Assembly: GCA_002282445.1 (NCBI GenBank)
Contig: NCJK01000002.1
Location: 186,001-250,000 of the forward strand
DNA: 64,000 nt
Origin: Burkholderiales bacterium 39-55-53
Lineage (GTDB): Bacteria; Pseudomonadota; Gammaproteobacteria; Burkholderiales; Burkholderiaceae_C
Direction of reading: 5' to 3'
A model generated the notes under the pieces. It ran no database searches. It was not told the DNA's origin and saw only the letters and a program-made list of their open reading frames with translations. Both the position numbers and the translations under genes were made by a program. Within the stretch, counting starts at the first letter, position 1; every line of letters begins with the position of its first letter. Below, in pieces: positions 45,276-53,334 of the stretch.

Positions 45276-46307
45276 TTACTTTTGAATTTGTGTCCACACT
45301 TTGGCGCGGATAGCAGTCGTCAAAGTGTCTGGCAGTGGCACGTAGTCCAAATCAGAAGCCAATTTCTTGCCGTTCGTGAAAGACCAGTCAAAGAACTTGA
45401 TAGCTTCTTGTGCAGCAGCCTTGTCTGTAGGTTGCTTGTACATCAAGATGAAAGATGCAGTGCTGATAGGCCAGCTGGTTGCGCCCTTGGCGTTCACCAT
45501 AGAGATGCCCATGCCTGGAACGCTGAACCAGTCAGCGCCAGCAGCAGCAGCTGCGAATGTGAGGTCATCTGGAGACACATACTTGCCGTCAGCGTTTTGC
45601 AACTGCATGAAAGTCATGTTGTTTTTCTTAACGTACGCGTATTCCACGTAGCCGATAGAACCCTTCACGCGGTTCACGTTGGCAGCAACGCCTTCGTTAC
45701 CCTTACCACCCACTGATGAAGCAGCTGGCCACTTGACAGCAGCGCCCTTGCCCACGGTATCAGCCCAGTCTTTGCTCACGGCTGTGAGGTAGTCGGTGAA
45801 GTTGAAGGTCGTGCCAGAGCCGTCAGCGCGGTGCACCACGGTGATGGCTTGGTCAGGCAACTTCTTGCCTGGGTTCAAGGCAGCGATCTTTGGATCGTTG
45901 AAGTTCGCGATTTTGCCCATGAACATGTCGGCCAACACAGGACCTGTCACCTTCAATTCGCCTGGCTTGAAACCGTCCAAGTTCACGACTGGCACAGTGC
46001 CGCCGATGATGGCTGGGAACTGAACCAAACCTTCTTTTTCCAGATCTTCTGGCTTCATAGGTGCGTCAGTCGCGCCAAATGTGACGGTCTTGGCTTTGAT
46101 TTGTTTGATACCACCAGATGAACCGATCGATTGATAGTTCAAGCTGTTGCCGGTAGCGGCTTTGTAGCCTTCAGCCCACTTGGCATAAGCTGGGTATGGG
46201 AAAGTCGCGCCAGCGCCTGTGATGTCAGCTGCAAATGCTGTACCGATAGCCATGGTTGCCATCGCAGCAGCGGCAACAACCTTGATGAAATTACGCTTCG
46301 TGTTCAT
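45276..46307 (-). CDS. pstS: Phosphate-binding periplasmic protein PstS
   Basis: A 343-residue binding protein with a Sec signal (cleaved near GTAFA). The phosphate-site segments are GAGATFPYPAYAKW, IGSSGGIKQI, FGATDAPM and VHRADGSGTTFNFTDYL. It is the first gene of pstSCAB-phoUBR, with a good Pho box and the -10 TAAAGT upstream. Confidence 0.97.
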   Translation of the reverse strand: MNTKRNFIKVVAAAAMATMAIGTAFAADITGAGATFPYPAYAKWAEGYKAATGNSLNYQSIGSSGGIKQIKAKTVTFGATDAPMKPEDLEKEGLVQFPAIIGGTVPVVNLDGFKPGELKVTGPVLADMFMGKIANFNDPKIAALNPGKKLPDQAITVVHRADGSGTTFNFTDYLTAVSKDWADTVGKGAAVKWPAASSVGGKGNEGVAANVNRVKGSIGYVEYAYVKKNNMTFMQLQNADGKYVSPDDLTFAAAAAGADWFSVPGMGISMVNAKGATSWPISTASFILMYKQPTDKAAAQEAIKFFDWSFTNGKKLASDLDYVPLPDTLTTAIRAKVWTQIQK

Positions 46308-46354
46308 GAGATTCCTTCAGTTGGTTAGAACAAACGAGACTTTAGCTAGGCATT

Positions 46355-46372
46355 GTGACGGTACTGTGACAA
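46355..46372 (-). promoter_or_regulatory. Pho box for the pst-pho operon
   Basis: Minus strand TTGTCAC-AGTA-CCGTCAC, 10 nt, then TAAAGT (46339-46344). A further half-site CGTCAC lies 9 nt upstream, as at ppk1. Confidence 0.75.
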
Positions 46373-46411
46373 TTGTGACGTCTGCAAAAAGCCTAGGAAT
46401 AGGATTTTTCA

Positions 46412-46437
46412 TTTCAATAATTCAAGTATTATTGAAA
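46412..46437 (+). promoter_or_regulatory. ArsR operator (perfect inverted repeat)
   Basis: TTTCAATAAT and ATTATTGAAA form a perfect 10-bp inverted repeat around TCAAGT, ending one base before the arsR start codon. ArsR/SmtB repressors bind such AT-rich palindromes over their own promoters. Arsenite should release it. Confidence 0.75.
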
Positions 46438-46438
46438 C

Positions 46439-46780
46439 ATGAACAAGAACACAACATCTGAGACCCAAGTCGTCGAGGCCCTTGCCGCTTTGGCACAAGC
46501 CCAGCGTTTGCGGGCTTTTCGCGCCTTAGTGGTAGCAGGCACAGAGGGGCTGACGCCTAGCTCTTTGGCTGCCTTGTTGCAAATTGCACCCAGCGCTTTG
46601 TCGTTTCACCTCAAGGCTCTGAACCATGCGGGCTTGGTCAGTGCCGAGGCCAGCGGCCGCAACCTGATTTATCGCGCCGAGTTTGCGCGCATGAACGACC
46701 TGCTCACCTACCTCACCCAAGACTGCTGCCAAGGCCAATCGTGTGCCGTGGTGCCTGAAACCGCCAAAGTCTGCTGCTGA
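46439..46780 (+). CDS. arsR: ArsR-family arsenic-responsive repressor
   Basis: A 113-residue winged-helix repressor (LAALLQIAPSALSFHLKALNHAGLV is the recognition region). It lacks the ELCVC metal site of classical ArsR. Instead the C-terminus has a vicinal cysteine pair and a third cysteine (CCQGQSC), followed by a terminal CC, like the Acidithiobacillus-type ArsR whose arsenite site is C-terminal. It heads the arsR-DUF6428-arsC-acr3 operon, with a palindromic operator directly before it. Confidence 0.9.
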   Translation: MNKNTTSETQVVEALAALAQAQRLRAFRALVVAGTEGLTPSSLAALLQIAPSALSFHLKALNHAGLVSAEASGRNLIYRAEFARMNDLLTYLTQDCCQGQSCAVVPETAKVCC

Positions 46781-46798
46781 TTTTTCCAAGGACACCCC

Positions 46799-47314
46799 AT
46801 GAACGTCGAACAATTCTTAGGCTTGCTGGAAGCCAACCCCAACCAAGGCTTGCGCATCATCTTGCCCAATGGTGAGGCTGTCGCACCGCACTTTCACATC
46901 ACCGAAGTGGGCCATGTGACCAAGAACTTCATGGACTGCGGCGGCACACGCCGCAAAACCGAGAGCTGCCTGCTTCAAACCTGGGTGTACAGCGATGTGG
47001 ACCACCGTTTAGAAACAGGCAAGCTCGCCAACATCTTGCGTATCGCAGGCGACATACTGCCCTCGCTCGATTTGCCTGTGGAGATTGAGCACGAGTCGGG
47101 CGTGGTGTCGCAATACCCCGTCACTGCCGGCAGCAGCGACGGACATACTTTGACCTTGACCACAGGCCTCAAACACACAGCCTGCTTGGCAATGGACCTG
47201 TGTTGCGCTCCTGCAGCCCCTAGCGCCGCAGACGCTGTCGCCCCCATCGCAACTGCTGACAAGCCACGCGTCAAAGCAGGCGCTTGCTGCACACCCAGCA
47301 GTGGCTGCTGCTGA
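46799..47314 (+). CDS. DUF6428 family protein in arsenic operon
   Basis: A 171-residue soluble protein with PHFHITEVGHVTKNFMDCGG and RKTESCLLQTWVY near the N-terminus, the conserved DUF6428 region usually found beside arsR and arsC. The C-terminal 45 residues are Ala-rich and end in two cysteine clusters (GACC and SGCC) suited to binding As(III). AAGGA lies 7 nt before the ATG. The function is unknown; an arsenite-binding or chaperone role is inference. Confidence 0.75.
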   Translation: MNVEQFLGLLEANPNQGLRIILPNGEAVAPHFHITEVGHVTKNFMDCGGTRRKTESCLLQTWVYSDVDHRLETGKLANILRIAGDILPSLDLPVEIEHESGVVSQYPVTAGSSDGHTLTLTTGLKHTACLAMDLCCAPAAPSAADAVAPIATADKPRVKAGACCTPSSGCC

Positions 47315-47377
47315 TTACTGACGCATCACGAACTTTCACACTTTTCCAAACAACGCCCACCTCAACAGATTCACATC

Positions 47378-47890
47378 ATGACCACCCTGAACGTCCTCTT
47401 TTTGTGCACACACAACTCAGCCCGCAGCATCTTGTCGGAAGCCTTACTCAACCACATGGCCACGGGCGCGAGCGGCACAAGCTTCAAAGCGTATTCAGCC
47501 GGCAGCAGCCCACGTGAAAACCAGCAACCCAACCCACTGGGTTTGCAAGTGTTGAAGTCTGCGGGCATTGACACCTCGTACCTCAGCAGCAAAAGCTGGG
47601 ATGAGTTTGCCAAGCCCGATGCACCGCACATGGACTTGGTCATCACCGTGTGTGACAACGCCGCTGGCGAAGTCTGCCCCTATTGGCCGGGTCAACCCGC
47701 TACAGCGCATTGGGGCTACGCCGACCCCTCAGCCATAGAGGGCACAGACGAAGACCGCTTGCAAGCCTTTCGCCACACCATGTACCTGATTCAAAAGCGC
47801 TTGCAATTGCTGGTGGACTTGCCCGCCGACAAGCTGCAAAAAGCCATGTTGCAACACACAGCACGTGAACTCAGCAAGGATGCCGCATGA
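47378..47890 (+). CDS. arsC: Arsenate reductase (thioredoxin-coupled, phosphatase-like)
   Basis: A 170-residue low-molecular-weight-phosphatase fold. It has the P-loop CTHNSARS with the catalytic cysteine, and the second and third redox cysteines in VCDNAAGEVCPYWPG. It reduces arsenate to arsenite for export by the following gene, which it overlaps by 4 bp. Confidence 0.93.
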   Translation: MTTLNVLFLCTHNSARSILSEALLNHMATGASGTSFKAYSAGSSPRENQQPNPLGLQVLKSAGIDTSYLSSKSWDEFAKPDAPHMDLVITVCDNAAGEVCPYWPGQPATAHWGYADPSAIEGTDEDRLQAFRHTMYLIQKRLQLLVDLPADKLQKAMLQHTARELSKDAA

Positions 47891-48906
47891 ACTTCTTTGA
47901 ACGCTACCTCACTGCATGGGTGGCCATATGCATCGTCGTGGGCATTGCACTAGGTCAGTGGCAGCCAGAGCTGTTTCAAGCCATCGGAAGCCTGGAGTAC
48001 GCCCAAGTCAACCTGCCCGTGGGCTTGCTGATTTGGGTGATGATCATTCCGATGCTCATCAAGGTGGACTTTGGTGCTTTACACGAAGTGCGACAGCACA
48101 TCAAAGGCATTGGTGTGACGCTGTTTGTGAACTGGTTGGTCAAGCCGTTTTCGATGGCGCTGCTTGGCTGGTTTTTCATTCGGTATTTGTTTGCACCGCT
48201 GCTACCCGCTGACCAAATTGACAGCTACATCGCCGGTCTGATTTTGTTGGCTGCTGCACCATGCACGGCCATGGTGTTTGTGTGGAGTCGACTGACCAAC
48301 GGACACCCGTTGTTCACCTTGTCGCAAGTGGCGTTGAACGACGCCATCATGGTGGTGGCGTTTGCACCGCTGGTGGCTTTTCTTTTGGGGCTGTCCGCCA
48401 TCATCGTCCCTTGGGACACGCTCATCACCTCGGTGGTGTTGTACATCGTCATTCCCGTGGTGTTGGCTCAACTCATTCGCAAAGCGCTGTTGACAAAGGG
48501 CCCTGAAAAGTTTGACGCCATCATGGCGCAAATTGGCCCATGGTCTATTGCCGCGTTGTTAGCCACCTTGGTGCTCTTGTTTGCGTTTCAGGGCGAGGCG
48601 ATTTTGAAGCAGCCTTTGGTCATTGCCCTGTTGGCTGTGCCCATCTTGATTCAGGTGGTGTTCAACTCCGCATTGGCTTACTACCTGAACCGCGCCCTAG
48701 GCGAGTCGCACAGCGTGGCATGCCCTTCGGCGTTGATTGGCGCGTCCAACTTCTTTGAACTGGCCGTGGCTGCAGCCATCAGCTTGTTTGGCTTTGAATC
48801 AGGTGCAGCACTGGCCACCGTGGTGGGCGTGCTGATTGAAGTGCCCGTGATGCTGCTGGTGGTCAGTGTGGTCAACCGCAGCAAGGGCTGGTACGAAAGA
48901 GCTTAA
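47887..48906 (+). CDS. acr3: Arsenite efflux transporter Acr3
   Basis: A 339-residue ten-helix permease of the BART/ACR3 family. The essential cysteine lies in AAPCTAMVFVWS, and the second half has SNFFELAVAAAISLFG. It exports arsenite using the proton gradient. It overlaps arsC (ATGA) and converges with the DUF3422 gene by 4 bp. Confidence 0.94.
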   Translation: MNFFERYLTAWVAICIVVGIALGQWQPELFQAIGSLEYAQVNLPVGLLIWVMIIPMLIKVDFGALHEVRQHIKGIGVTLFVNWLVKPFSMALLGWFFIRYLFAPLLPADQIDSYIAGLILLAAAPCTAMVFVWSRLTNGHPLFTLSQVALNDAIMVVAFAPLVAFLLGLSAIIVPWDTLITSVVLYIVIPVVLAQLIRKALLTKGPEKFDAIMAQIGPWSIAALLATLVLLFAFQGEAILKQPLVIALLAVPILIQVVFNSALAYYLNRALGESHSVACPSALIGASNFFELAVAAAISLFGFESGAALATVVGVLIEVPVMLLVVSVVNRSKGWYERA

Positions 48907-50204
48907 AAGCCCTTGTACAGCTTGGCGTGGATGCGTCGTGTGGCCTTCCACACCAACCACAAGACCACCGGAATCAAGGCTCCCGCCAGCAACTCAGGCT
49001 CTACATTCAAGCCAGCTGCTTTAGCCGCTTTGCCTGCGTACAACAGCAAGCTCACCACGTAGTAGGAGATCGCCGCGATGGACAAACCTTCCACCGTGGT
49101 TTGCAAGCGCAGTTGCAACTCTTGTCCTTTGGTGAGCTTTTCTAGCAGCACGCGGTTTTGTTCTTCGGTGGCAATGTCCACGCGCGTGCGCAACAAAGCA
49201 CTGGCACGACTGATACGCTCAGACAAAGAGCCCAGTCGCTGTGCAGTGGCTGCCACGGTGGCCATGGCGGGCGACAAACGGCGCTTCATGAATTCACCAA
49301 TGCTTTGCGTGCCCGAGATGGGTGACTCACGCAATTCAGTGATGCGTTCGTTCACCAACTTGTCGTAAGCAGCGGTGGCGGCAAAGCGATAGGCATGCTC
49401 GGCCGTCATGCGCTCGACCCCAGCGGCCAAGCCCACCAGACGATTGAGCAACGCTTGGTCATTGCAGTCTTTGTCCTCAAGCGATTCGATGATGTTGGCC
49501 AACTCTTTTTCGGATTGACCCAATTGAGCACCCACCACCTTGGCAATGGGCAAACCACGCAAGGCCATGAGTCGGTAGGTTTCTAGCTCTAACAAACGCT
49601 GCGAAATACGTCCCGCGCGTGTGGGGCTCGTGCCCTCGGGGGCCAGCACCAACATGCGCTCAAAACCGCTGTCACGCAAACGTAAGTCGGTCACCACCAC
49701 CGAGTGCGCTGGGTTGCCCATGCGAGACGCAATGACAGGATGGTCGCCAAACCAAGTGCGCGCCTGCTCTAACGAGCGTTGAGGGTCATTGACATCGCCA
49801 TTGAGCATGATGAGCTTGATGGCAGCAAACGTGCGCCCTGGAATAGATGCCAACCAGCCTTCGGGCAACTTCAGGTGCGACATCAACTCAGGGTCTTGCG
49901 ACCCCAAGCCAGCCCCCTCGGGCAAAGGCTGCACCAAAGAGTAACGGGTGAACTCGGTGTGACGCTCCCACTTGAGCGTGTAGTCATGCAGGCGCAGCCG
50001 CACAAAGTTGCCCTGCACTTCTTGCAGGGTCAGATCTGGTTGCAACTCTTGAAGATGCGCGCACTCTTGCTCACGCGTGACACCGTCGGTAAAAACACCC
50101 ACCAACACAATAAAAGCGGGCAAACGGATACGTGCACTGGGTCGCGCATGCACTTCGTTGTGGAGCTGCGTGCGCAGCGCATCGTCGTGAGGTAATAGAT
50201 TCAT
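48903..50204 (-). CDS. DUF3422 family membrane protein
   Basis: A 433-residue protein beginning with the DUF3422 signature NEVHARPSARIRLPA. It continues with coiled-coil-prone helices and ends in two membrane segments (residues 375-420). The central part (KRRLSPAMATVAATAQRL, SLSERISRAS, RTRVDIATEEQNR) resembles a tethered signalling stalk. Its function is unknown. It is convergent with acr3 and divergent from the bd-like operon. Confidence 0.85.
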   Translation of the reverse strand: MNLLPHDDALRTQLHNEVHARPSARIRLPAFIVLVGVFTDGVTREQECAHLQELQPDLTLQEVQGNFVRLRLHDYTLKWERHTEFTRYSLVQPLPEGAGLGSQDPELMSHLKLPEGWLASIPGRTFAAIKLIMLNGDVNDPQRSLEQARTWFGDHPVIASRMGNPAHSVVVTDLRLRDSGFERMLVLAPEGTSPTRAGRISQRLLELETYRLMALRGLPIAKVVGAQLGQSEKELANIIESLEDKDCNDQALLNRLVGLAAGVERMTAEHAYRFAATAAYDKLVNERITELRESPISGTQSIGEFMKRRLSPAMATVAATAQRLGSLSERISRASALLRTRVDIATEEQNRVLLEKLTKGQELQLRLQTTVEGLSIAAISYYVVSLLLYAGKAAKAAGLNVEPELLAGALIPVVLWLVWKATRRIHAKLYKGF

Positions 50205-50311
50205 ATTTATTTCACTCTAAGCGAATTTGAGCCATCACGATTGAGCCAAGTCAATCACAAATTTGATCCTATCGTAATAATTCCTCACTTAACTTCAATC
50301 ACCTCACAAAC

Positions 50312-51688
50312 ATGCTTGGACTTTTCCCTTCTTGGCTTGACCCCGTCGTGGGTTCGGGCTGGATCGTTGGCCTCATTGCCACCATCCACGTGCTGTTCTC
50401 TCATACGTCGGTGGGCGCAGCTATTTTCTTCGCGTACCTCACCAACCACGCACACCGTCACAACAAACCTGAGTTGCTCGAGTTCATTCGCCGCTACGGT
50501 CTGTTCTTGTTGGTGTTCAGCTATGTGTTGGGCTCCATCACTGGCCCCGGCATTTGGTTCGCCACCACGGTGGCCAGCCCGCGTGGTATCTCTGCGCTGA
50601 TTCATAGCTTTGTGTGGATGTGGGCCACCGAATGGGTGTTCTTTGTGATCGAAGTGGTGGGCGTGTACATGTTGGTGTACTTGGCCACCAAACTGGATGT
50701 CAAAACCCACACACGCATCGCCGTGATTTTTGGCTTGACGTCCTACACCACCATGCTGGTGATCGTGGGCATCTTGAGCTTCATGATGTGGCCCGGCATG
50801 CCCGAGTGGAGCGACACCGGCGGCGTGCTCAACGCCTTCTTTGGCCCCAACACATTTGCCCAATTGGGGATGCGCACAGCCTTCATGTTTGCCATCACCG
50901 CTGTGGTGGGCGGCATCGTGGCAGGCAGCTTCAAAGATCAAGAGCAGAAAAAACTGATCGGCCGCAAACTGGCGATCTTGGGCATTGTGTCCACCCTCAT
51001 CGGTGCGGCCATGCTTCAGTGGTACTTGGCCACCTTGCCAGAAACTGCCGAGGTGGTGCTGCAAAACCGCCTGCCTGAACACTTCCCCATCGCCTTGATG
51101 ACTGCGGTGGGCGGCTCGCTTGCTTACTTTGTGCTCACCTTGGTTCAACCCCGTGCTTTGGTGTCGGGTGTGGCCGCTGTGATGACCGTGGTCATTTTGG
51201 TCTTTGGCTTATGGCCTGAAGAGGTGGCACGTGAATCCATTCGCAAGCCTTGGGTCGCGGGCCAATATGTGTATTCCAACCAAGTGGTGGGCCGCGATGT
51301 GCCAGGCATGGGCGTGAAGTCTGAAATTCCTGCGCTTGAAGCGCATGGCTTTTTGAAAGGCCATGTGTTCTTGCCAGAGCACCTGCGCAACGTGACAGAC
51401 GACAACCGCGTTGAAGCTGGACGAGCCTTGGCCTTGACCGCCTGCTCGAACTGTCACTCGCTCAGCACCACGGGCATGCGCCCCTTGCACCGCTACTTTG
51501 CGGGCACACACAGCGAGAGCGATGTGGCGCAGTACCTGCAAGCTGCACTGTCTGGTGGCAACACCTTGTACATGCCACAAATTCCATTGAATGATGTGGA
51601 AGCCCGTGCTTTGGCCGCCTTCATTCAATCCATCTCTGCCACACCTGCCACGGCAGCCGCCGCTGCGCCTGTTTTGGCCAAGGAATGA
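50312..51688 (+). CDS. Cytochrome-bd-subunit-I-like membrane protein with fused cytochrome c domain
   Basis: A 458-residue protein. Residues 1-330 have about nine membrane helices and resemble the CydA N-terminal half (IATIHVLFSHTSVGAAIFF, with its helix-1 histidine, and GSITGPGIWFATTVASPRG). The Q-loop and the rest of CydA are missing. Residues 365-445 are a cytochrome c domain with CSNCH and a possible axial Met in YMPQIPLND. Quinone/haem b chemistry linked to periplasmic cytochrome c is therefore likely. It is coupled by ATGA to the next membrane protein and leads the sulfide-dehydrogenase-type operon. Confidence 0.75.
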   Translation: MLGLFPSWLDPVVGSGWIVGLIATIHVLFSHTSVGAAIFFAYLTNHAHRHNKPELLEFIRRYGLFLLVFSYVLGSITGPGIWFATTVASPRGISALIHSFVWMWATEWVFFVIEVVGVYMLVYLATKLDVKTHTRIAVIFGLTSYTTMLVIVGILSFMMWPGMPEWSDTGGVLNAFFGPNTFAQLGMRTAFMFAITAVVGGIVAGSFKDQEQKKLIGRKLAILGIVSTLIGAAMLQWYLATLPETAEVVLQNRLPEHFPIALMTAVGGSLAYFVLTLVQPRALVSGVAAVMTVVILVFGLWPEEVARESIRKPWVAGQYVYSNQVVGRDVPGMGVKSEIPALEAHGFLKGHVFLPEHLRNVTDDNRVEAGRALALTACSNCHSLSTTGMRPLHRYFAGTHSESDVAQYLQAALSGGNTLYMPQIPLNDVEARALAAFIQSISATPATAAAAAPVLAKE

Positions 51689-52920
51689 CTCCCATGACCC
51701 CTGAAATGCTTTACGCCTTGCGCGACCAGTCGGGTGTGCCTTCGCATCCCGTGATTTTTTTGATCTTGGGCGTGATCACCTTTGCCCTGCACATCGCAGC
51801 GGTACAGGTCATGCTCGGTGCAGCCACTCTGACTTTGCGCGGCGCATTCCACGCCGATATGAAATGGCGTCGCTTGGCCAGCGCCATGCTCTTGACCGCC
51901 AAGATCGCCGTCTCGGTGGCGATCGTGATCGGTGTCGCACCGTTGCTGTTTGTGCAGGTGGTGTACGACCCGTTTTGGTACACCTCTAACGTCTTATCCG
52001 CTTGGTGGGTGATTGGCTTCATCCTGATTCTGATTGCTGGCTACATTTCTCTGTACGCCTTTTATTGGAAGAACCACGACATCGTGGCGCATGGTGGCCG
52101 CAATGGCTATTGGTTGGTGTTATCACTGGCTTTGTTGCTGACTGTGGGCTTCATCGTGCACAGCTTGAGCAACCAGATGTTCTACCCCGAGCGCTGGATC
52201 GAGTGGTATGCGCCTGGTGGTCAGATTGACCCCAGCGGTCAAACACTGCACCAGTGGCACCTGTCTCGCTTTTTGTTCTTCATTGCCTTGTCTGCACCCG
52301 TGATTGGCGCGTGGTTGTTGGCCTATCGCCGCTACTTGCAAGGAGCCAAAGAAACCGATGTGGCGTACTTGGACTTTGTGCTGAACTTGGCCCTGCGCTT
52401 AATGGTCATCGGCGGTGTGGTCAGCGTGCTGATCGGCGCGGCTTGGATGATGACCTTGCCCGAAAAAATGCAATGGTTCGCTGGCTCTGTTTGGATGTGG
52501 CTGGCCGTAGCAGCCTTGTTGGCCGTGGTGGCCATGCCCTTGGCTTTGCGTGCACGCCTGGACCGTGGCGTGTGGGGCTATGCCGTGTTTGGCGCTGGTG
52601 CAGTGGCTTTGATCGTGGTGGGTGCGGCGCGTGAAGTGCTGCGCTTTGTCACGCTCTTGGGCAGCCACGGTTACGACGCGATGGACTACCGCATCAACAT
52701 GGACTGGTACAGCACGGTCTTGTTCTTCGTCACCTTTGGGGTGATCGGCGGCACCACGCTGGCTTACTTGCTCACCGTGGCGTGGCAGGCAGGCCAACAA
52801 AAAACTGGTACTTACACACCCAGTGCCTTGGTGAACCGCATCGGCCAGTGGTCGGTGGGTTTGCTGGTGGCTTGGACCGTGGCGTATTTCGCCATCGGTT
52901 TTTGGGTCTGGGCGCGTTGA
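51685..52920 (+). CDS. Polytopic membrane protein, partner of the bd-like cytochrome
   Basis: A 411-residue protein with about ten membrane helices. The first helices hold HIAAVQVMLGA, and later come HSLSNQMFYPERWIEWYAPGG and LHQWHLSRFLFF, whose membrane-edge histidines could ligate haem b. It appears related to the preceding gene's membrane part, as a second half-complex, but I do not recognise a named family. Overlap by 4 bp with the preceding gene implies a 1:1 complex. The ATG at 51685 is used; 51694 is an alternative. Confidence 0.7.
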   Translation: MTPMTPEMLYALRDQSGVPSHPVIFLILGVITFALHIAAVQVMLGAATLTLRGAFHADMKWRRLASAMLLTAKIAVSVAIVIGVAPLLFVQVVYDPFWYTSNVLSAWWVIGFILILIAGYISLYAFYWKNHDIVAHGGRNGYWLVLSLALLLTVGFIVHSLSNQMFYPERWIEWYAPGGQIDPSGQTLHQWHLSRFLFFIALSAPVIGAWLLAYRRYLQGAKETDVAYLDFVLNLALRLMVIGGVVSVLIGAAWMMTLPEKMQWFAGSVWMWLAVAALLAVVAMPLALRARLDRGVWGYAVFGAGAVALIVVGAAREVLRFVTLLGSHGYDAMDYRINMDWYSTVLFFVTFGVIGGTTLAYLLTVAWQAGQQKTGTYTPSALVNRIGQWSVGLLVAWTVAYFAIGFWVWAR

Positions 52921-52938
52921 TCGCGCTGGAGTGAACAT

Positions 52939-53334
52939 ATGAAAAGCATGAAATCAACCCAACGCGCCGTGGCCGTATGGACGGTTGCTGTTGCGTTCAG
53001 CGCCACCGCACTGGTCACACTCACGGCCAAGGCTTTGGCACAAAACGTGGCTACGGCAACATCAGCACCCGTCGCGACAACCCAAACAGCGCCCGTTCCT
53101 GTCAGCACCATGGCCCACAGCTGTGCCGCATGCCACGGAACCAACGGCCAATTGGGCGACGAATCGTTTGCCCCACTCGCAGGCATGCCAGCGGGTCAGT
53201 TTGTGAAAACCATGATCGATTTCCGTGAAGGCCGACGCCCTGCCACCTTGATGGGCCATGTGGCCAGAGGTTTCAGCGACGAAGACCTCAAAGGCATGGG
53301 CGCATTTTTTGCCGCCCAAAAAGGAGCCCAATGA
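52939..53334 (+). CDS. Monohaem periplasmic cytochrome c
   Basis: A 131-residue exported cytochrome. The signal peptide runs to about residue 35 (KALAQ), the haem motif is CAACHGTNG, and the distal Met is probably in PLAGMPAGQF. The ATG at 52939 has GGAG upstream. It overlaps the FccB gene by 4 bp, the position of FccA (the haem subunit) in flavocytochrome c operons, and probably accepts electrons from it. Confidence 0.85.
   Translation: MKSMKSTQRAVAVWTVAVAFSATALVTLTAKALAQNVATATSAPVATTQTAPVPVSTMAHSCAACHGTNGQLGDESFAPLAGMPAGQFVKTMIDFREGRRPATLMGHVARGFSDEDLKGMGAFFAAQKGAQ

Noticed and set aside
50285..51148. Long histidine-rich open frame (287 codons) on the minus strand
   Set aside because: It is antisense to the bd-like cytochrome gene; its His/Gly/Gln-rich composition is what the complement of that membrane-protein coding frame produces.
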